This document shows positions 58,835-64,000 of a stretch of DNA of 64,000 bases, in pieces. The notes under the pieces were generated by a model. The model was not told the origin of the DNA. It saw nothing but the letters and a program-made list of their open reading frames with translations, and made no database searches. The position numbers and the translations under genes are program-made. The stretch comes from Anthostomella pinea (taxonomy: Eukaryota; Ascomycota; Sordariomycetes; Xylariales; Xylariaceae): NCBI GenBank assembly GCA_963556695.1, contig CAUWAG010000020.1:2418001-2482000 (forward strand), given 5' to 3'. Positions within the stretch are counted from its first letter, which is position 1. Every line of letters starts with the position of its first letter.

Positions 58835-61071
58835 ATGGCTTCCAAGCTCACCCGGTAAGCAACCGATCCATCCATCCGCCCTCCACCTGTCAACTCGATC
58901 ACCTCCTAGGCTCTCCGACGTCTTCGTTACCCTATCATCAAATCCTGTTCTGATCGCATACTGACTGCCTAACTCTAGGATTGCCATCGTCAATGACGAC
59001 AAGGTGCGACAGACTGCCATTGATGCCCCTCCAAAACTAATAGTTGCTAATGTTGATACCGCCCGCAGTGCAAGCCCAAGGTAAAGCCAGCAAGTAGACG
59101 CATATTTTTTGGGACTGTCTCCTAACGGTTCGGTAGAAATGTCGCCAAGAGTGCAAGAAGTCATGCCCAGTTGAGCCTCCCGTCTCCCTTACAGTCGGTC
59201 ATCGTTGCTGATAAGCTATCGCGCAGGTCGTCCGCAGCGGCAAGCTCTGCATCGAAGTGACCCCGACATCGCGACTCGCCTTCATCTCCGAAAGCCTCTG
59301 CATCGGCTGTGGTATATGCCCTAAGAAATGCCCCTTCAGCGCTATCACCATCATCAACCTGCCCACCAATCTCGAGACTCAGGTCACCCACCGATACTCT
59401 GCGAACAGCTTCAAGCTTCATCGACTGCCCATGCCGCGTCCTGGACAGGTGCTCGGTCTAGTCGGAACGAACGGTATTGGAAAGAGTACAGCTTTGAAGA
59501 TTCTCAGTGGAAAGCTGAAGCCGAATCTGGGCAAATATGACAACCCTCCTGATTGGGAGGACGTTATCAAGTACTTTAGGGGCTCCGAGTTGCAGAGTGA
59601 GTTATCACGACTTGGCTTGTACCCTCGATTGGTCATATCCTCTGACATGTCGCTTAGACTACTTCACCAAGCTTCTTGAGGACGACCTGAAGGCTGTCGT
59701 GAAGCCTCAATATGTCGACCAGCTTCCTCGCGCTATCAAAACGCCAGACAAGTCTGTCAAGTTCCTGCTTGAGCGCGGGTCTGCCATGAACAATCTGGAT
59801 GAGGCTCTTGACGTCCTGGAACTTCGCCATATTCTGGACCGCGATGTCAATCACCTTTCAGGTGGTGAGCTGCAGCGTTTTGCCATCGGAACCGTCTGTG
59901 TCCAGAAGGCAGATGTGTACATGTTTGACGAGCCCTCGTCGTATCTGGATGTGAAGCAGCGTCTGTCCGCTGCGCGAATGATCCGTTCTCTCCTGGGCCC
60001 AGATAACTACGTCATTGTCGTTGAACACGATTTGTCCGTCCTCGACTACCTCTCCGATTACATTTGCGTTCTCTATGGTAAACCAGCTATCTACGGTGTA
60101 GTGACTCTCCCTCACTCCGTCCGCGAGGGCATCAACATCTTCCTGGATGGCCATATTCCCACCGAGAACCTTCGGTTTCGAGACGAGTCTTTGACTTTCC
60201 GAATCAGTGAAGGAGCCGATGAATTCCAGGTTGACAAAGACCGAGCCTTCAACTACCCTAAGATGGAGAAGGCCCTCGGCAACTTCAAGCTGAGTATCGA
60301 GCCGGGTGACTTTACTGATTCCGAGATCATCGTGATGATGGGCGAGAACGGTACCGGCAAGACGACATTCTGTCGACTTATGGCCGGCGCTCTCAAGCCG
60401 GATAATGCGAAGAAAGTTCCCGAGATGAAGATCAGCATGAAGCCACAGACAATTACCCCGAAGTTCGAAGGCACGGTCCGCCAGCTTTTCTTCAAGAGAA
60501 TCAAGCAGGCCTTCCTGTCGCCGCAATTCCAAACAGATGTCGTCAAACCTCTCAAGCTCGATGACTTCATCGACCAGGAAGTCAAGAACCTGTCAGGTGG
60601 TGAACTCCAACGTGTTGCCATCGTCATGGCTCTGGGTCTGCCGGCTGATATCTACTTGATCGATGAGCCATCTGCTTACCTCGACTCGGAACAACGTATC
60701 ATTGCCGCGCGTGTTATCAAGCGTTTCATCATGCACGCCAAGAAGACGGCCTTCATCGTCGAACACGATTTCATCATGGCCACGTACTTGGCGGATCGCG
60801 TTATCGTATTTGACGGCAAGCCAGGTATCGACGCTCATGCTAACAAGCCTGAGTCGTTGCTCACGGGTTGCAACAAATTCTTGAAGAATCTGGATGTCAC
60901 CTTCCGACGTGACCCCACGAACTACAGACCCCGAATCAACAAGCTTAACAGTCAGTTGGATCAGGAACAGAAGCTGGGCGGGAACTACGTAAGACCAACT
61001 CCACCGTACGTATCTGAAAGCAGTACTGACCATCATATCTATAGTTCTTCCTTGAGGAGGATAGTGCCTGA
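58835..61071 (+). CDS. RLI1: Fe-S ABC ATPase RLI1 (ABCE1), 605 residues, seven exons
   Basis: Essential ribosome-recycling factor acting after termination and in 40S maturation. Exons are 58835-58854, 58979-59003, 59069-59080, 59137-59169, 59227-59596, 59658-60988 and 61045-61071. The spliced protein aligns with yeast Rli1 throughout, which fixes every junction: [21 protein letters not shown], with the last exon ending FFLEEDSA. The N-terminal Fe-S domain has C16, C21, C25, C29 and C55, C58, C61, C65. The two ATPase domains have Walker [10 protein letters not shown] (110-118) and ENGTGKTT, and LSGGELQ signatures in both. Signature D-loop sequences [11 protein letters not shown] and [11 protein letters not shown] are intact. 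Intron 4 uses the weak donor GTTGAG. The gene shares its upstream region with CHD1. Confidence 0.96.
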
Positions 61072-61804
61072 AGAGGGCGTCCCAAAGAAGAACGGTCGTA
61101 GACATGGCCGAAAGCACAGATACCATCAGCATACCCCCGAAATTTCGGGTCCCGGCGTTCTAGGCGTACAAAAACGAGAAGGAAACCATCAACGTGGCAA
61201 TGGCGCTCACGATTCGTCGGGTTTGGATGAGGAAGATGGAGAGGACAACGAGGATCCAGACGACTAGCCAAGGCGACGGCAGTCTATCCCCTGTTCTGCC
61301 TGGTCCTGTGGAGATGCGGATACCTGAATTCCTCTATGGTCTTGCCGCGCTTGAGCGCGAGGAGCTACTCCTCACATCATACGCCATATATGACCTGAGG
61401 ATGACTCTGGCTGGCATGGCTCATCTCTGCGGATAGAGGGGCGAACGGGCCAAGTGGATGACTACCGTCTAGATGAGACATGTTTGGGTTCTTGCGACCT
61501 TCATTAAAATACTCAAAGAGGTAGGCAGAACACATGTACTCACACTTCGATATGTAGTAAAATCTACATATGCTAGATGACTCGACGCCCTGCAATCCTG
61601 AGGTGATGAATCGCGAACCCCAGGTCATGGTTCAGCTACATGTAGTTTGAATAACCTCACTGCCTGGCCAGATGCTAGATTATATGATACCGAAATTTGA
61701 TTAAGGACGAGGTCGTAACGATGCCGGTATCGTTCTCATCGCCTCTGGCCGTCCGCAGGGCATACATACATCGACCGTCATCAGTTGCACGATCCGTACT
61801 CTTA

Positions 61805-62018
61805 GACTGAATCCACATAAGTCTCCGTATACGACCCTTCTAGCAAACCACGGTATATTTATTAAATCGGAATAAGCATACCGGAATAAGCAGTTAAATC
61901 TTTATTAGTTATTTTTAATGCTTATTCCGGCGTGCTTATTCCAGTATTTTTAATTATTTTTACTGCTTTGCTAGAGTCTTGCTAACATGCGCGTACGGAG
62001 ACTTATGAGGGCTGAGTG
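61805..62018. mobile_element. MITE, 214 bp, copy B
   Basis: It matches copy A in ends, length and layout, with flanking TA at 61803-61804 and 62019-62020. The right end read in reverse is CACTCAGCCCTCATAAGTCT and the left end is more diverged (GACTGAATCCACATAAGTCT). Internal GGAATAAGCA and GCTTATTCC copies form the same inner inverted pair. The two copies differ at many positions, so they inserted independently and not recently. Confidence 0.82.
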
Positions 62019-63004
62019 TATCTTTTCAGGTGTGACTGGCCATACCCTCCCACCCAAAGATTTCAGGGAATAAGTTAGACATTGGCAACAGCCATCTCTC
62101 AGTCAGCCGGTACGAAACACTGTGAGATCAGTCTTGCCATCGAGGAGGATGGACTGCGTTCTGAGGTGCGTCGATCTGATGGCCTGGGTCGCCTGAAGTC
62201 CATGAGAGAAGTCGCACGTGCCTGTCTGTCCAGCTACATATAAAACTGGCTCGCCTTATGGTTCTAGCGGACCGGACTGACAAGCAGGAAGTGGTCATGA
62301 GTCTTCCGGTGCTCTTGGACTACGGGAGCCGGATCCATGACCGTTGTTTTCCAGACTATGAGAAGTGGACGTAGTACCCTTCATTGCTGAACGGGGAAAG
62401 TTTCAGGTGTCTGGAGTATTTGCATCACAACGAGCACAAGCACCAGGTACCGATCGCAACCATCGTGGGCATGAAAACCACGAGCAATGAGTTGATTTAC
62501 AGTATAACGGGTTGAATAATCATAAACGACTAAATATCTACAGGAAACGCGCTGTATTTATTAGGCAAGAAAGGAGGATTAATACACACCAAAGGTCGTT
62601 CCTCCTCCCCAGCTGCTGATAGTGCCTCGCTCTGCACAGCACGAAATATGGGAAAGCCCCCATAAGATCCTGCGGAAGAGTGAGAAAACCCTCCAGCTAT
62701 GGTCGAACAACAACGATGTCCGGTGGTGTAGAGACGTACGGAAAGAAGCAGTTCGTGTGTTTCCGGAGATATCTTGTGTAGCGAGGCGCGATGGCGGTCC
62801 GAACTGCGTTGACATATGCCGAGTCATCCAAGATCCCACATGACAAGCGCACTCGGAGTTTCACGGACGTACTTTTCAGTTTTGCTCAAGTGTTCAGCAA
62901 GCGGTACTCGAATTGGAGGTCGCATCCCAGCCCATGCCTTTGACAGTGTGAGCGGTAGCGTTGATCTCAGTCGTACTTGAGGGTGCGAGGCTTATCAATC
63001 GGGT

Positions 63005-63007
<3 letters not shown>

Positions 63008-63034
<27 letters not shown>
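63008..63034. repeat. (CAG)9 trinucleotide repeat
   Basis: Nine exact CAG units. They do not lie in a supported coding frame. Confidence 0.9.
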
Positions 63035-63035
<1 letters not shown>

Positions 63036-63050
63036 TAGAGCGTCTAGCCT

Positions 63051-63086
63051 GGCTGAGCGTCTGGCTGAGCGTCTGGCTGAGCGTCT
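63051..63086. repeat. 12-bp tandem repeat
   Basis: GGCTGAGCGTCT occurs three times in direct succession; degenerate copies continue on both sides. Confidence 0.85.
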
Positions 63087-63137
63087 AGCCTGAGCTTCTA
63101 GCGAACGTCTATATGGGCGTCTGGCTGATTTCGGCTT

Positions 63138-64000
63138 CTAGTCCTCTTCTATCTCACCCTCTTCACTGCCAGAATGCACACCGACGTCTTCCACAGGAGC
63201 TGCTTTGGCTGGTGGTGGTGGTGTCTTTGTTTTGTGACGATTATCACGCTGGGGGGAACGCTCACGCGGTGTTTTCTCTCTCTTCAGCCTCTGTGACGAG
63301 TCAGTGGAAAGCCGGCCAAAAGTATGGAAAGTAGATCTTACCTTGGAATCCCTGGAATCGCGACGGTCATCATCGTCATCGGCTCTGCGGCGCCGAGACG
63401 AGGTCGGGCGCTCATCCCCATAAGGGAGTTCCTCTACTGGACCTCTCTCCACGCGACGGCGGTACATCCTTTCCCGCTCCTCCTCTCGATCGCGTCGCTC
63501 ACGATCATAATGGCTCGGTGGTTCATCACGGCGAGACTGAGGCGTGAAGACTCTGTCCCGATCCCTGTCTCTCTCCCGATCCCGCTCCCTCTCCCGGTCT
63601 CGGTCACGATCTCCTCGGTCGCGTTCTCGGTCCCGGTCCCGTTCGCGGTCCCGTTCGCGGTCCCGTTCGCGGTCACGTTCGCGATCTCGAATGTCGCGTT
63701 CGCGGTACGAGTCCGATTGGCGACGGTCAGATAACAAGCTCTCGGCCATGCTGGACTTACGATAGTTCTTCTCTCGCTCAGCAATAGCTTTGCGACGGTC
63801 TGCCTCATACGCATCCGGCTCGGGGCTGCGGCTTTGTCGAGATGGTCGCGTGCGTTCACTACGGTGAGACCGATCCCCTCTATCCCTTTCCCGATACGTA
63901 CCACGATCAGGAGATCGGTCGCGACGCTTGTGACGATCCCTATCTTCCTCCTCTCGGTCTCGAACTCGCCTCAGAACCTTTTCAAAAGCGCCTCGGCGAG
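63138..64000 (-). CDS. RD/RS-rich probable RNA-processing protein, C-terminal end (partial, runs off the window)
   Basis: The reading frame is open from the right edge to 63342, then a GTAAGA...CACAG intron of 51 bp, then the last exon 63290-63138. The visible sequence (about 270 residues) has a short ordered start (FEKVLRRVRDREEED), a region with EADRRKAIAEREKNY, then RERDRERD runs from 12-bp DNA repeats (about 63580-63690). After that come YDRERRDREEERERMYRRR and the end EEGEIEED. The alternating Arg/Asp and Arg/Ser composition is typical of spliceosomal and mRNA-export proteins, but no named domain lies in the window. The intron is a multiple of three with no stop, so retaining it would add 17 residues without changing frame. 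Confidence 0.65.
   Translation of the reverse strand, partial: RRGAFEKVLRRVRDREEEDRDRHKRRDRSPDRGTYRERDRGDRSHRSERTRPSRQSRSPEPDAYEADRRKAIAEREKNYRKSSMAESLLSDRRQSDSYRERDIRDRERDRERDRERDRERDRDRERDRGDRDRDRERERDRERDRDRDRVFTPQSRRDEPPSHYDRERRDREEERERMYRRRVERGPVEELPYGDERPTSSRRRRADDDDDRRDSRDSKVRSTFHTFGRLSTDSSQRLKREKTPRERSPQRDNRHKTKTPPPPAKAAPVEDVGVHSGSEEGEIEED

Larger units (their letters stand above)
61072..63137. other. Intergenic with MITE and simple repeats
   Basis: This holds the second MITE copy at 61805-62018, a (CAG)9 run at 63008-63034 and a 12-bp repeat at 63051-63086. No intact gene is seen. A minus-strand frame ending near 62579 has no recognised homology. Confidence 0.55.

Noticed and set aside
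1..64000. Secondary-metabolite cluster or operon
   Set aside because: There is no backbone enzyme such as a polyketide synthase or NRPS and no co-directional run of pathway genes; the genes are mixed housekeeping and regulatory types.

Overview
The window looks like nuclear DNA of a filamentous ascomycete, most likely a Sordariomycete. Genes are widely spaced on both strands, about 18 in 64 kb. Introns are short (45 to 177 bp, with one uncertain 257-bp intron) and have GT...AG ends. The coding sequence is GC-rich, and several proteins are fungal types: PPX1-like, GPP1-like, Med16/Sin4, an HST3/HST4-type sirtuin and a single-copy RLI1. No rRNA or CRISPR is seen, and I found no tRNA I could support. 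I rebuilt exon structures by hand from reading frame, splice sites and known family sequence.

Left part (0 to 13 kb): a small secreted cysteine protein (488-1487), a relic, a conserved 201-residue fungal protein (2478-3083, minus), a bHLH transcription factor with CACGTG-type contact residues (4279-5568), a PPX1-like DHH exopolyphosphatase (6230-7585, minus) and a decayed zinc-cluster regulator (8165-8515). Next is a divergent pair: the ribosome-assembly GTPase NUG1 (9779-11458, minus) and a GPP1-like HAD phosphatase (11918-12838).

Middle (13 to 42 kb): a 10-kb gene-poor stretch lies upstream of a homeodomain gene (22986-24970), which suggests a large regulatory region. It is followed by a MITE, a small orphan gene, a secreted type-B carboxylesterase, a RING-finger protein, a small secreted six-cysteine protein with a possible Kex2 site, a coiled-coil nuclear protein, an alpha/beta hydrolase and a five-exon secreted protein.

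Right part (42 to 64 kb): this is a housekeeping and chromatin block. It holds Mediator subunit 16 (nine exons), the sirtuin diverging from it, the chromatin remodeller CHD1 (with a 27-nt exon), the Fe-S ABC ATPase RLI1/ABCE1 (with exons of 20, 25, 12 and 33 nt), a second MITE copy, and the C-terminal end of an RD/RS-rich probable RNA-processing protein that runs off the window.

The genes do not form an operon or a biosynthetic cluster. The shared theme is gene regulation (bHLH, homeodomain, Med16, sirtuin, CHD1) and ribosome biogenesis or recycling (NUG1, RLI1). I found no convincing previously undescribed system. The best leads are the MITE family, the unusual microexons, the long regulatory desert and the lineage-specific secreted proteins.
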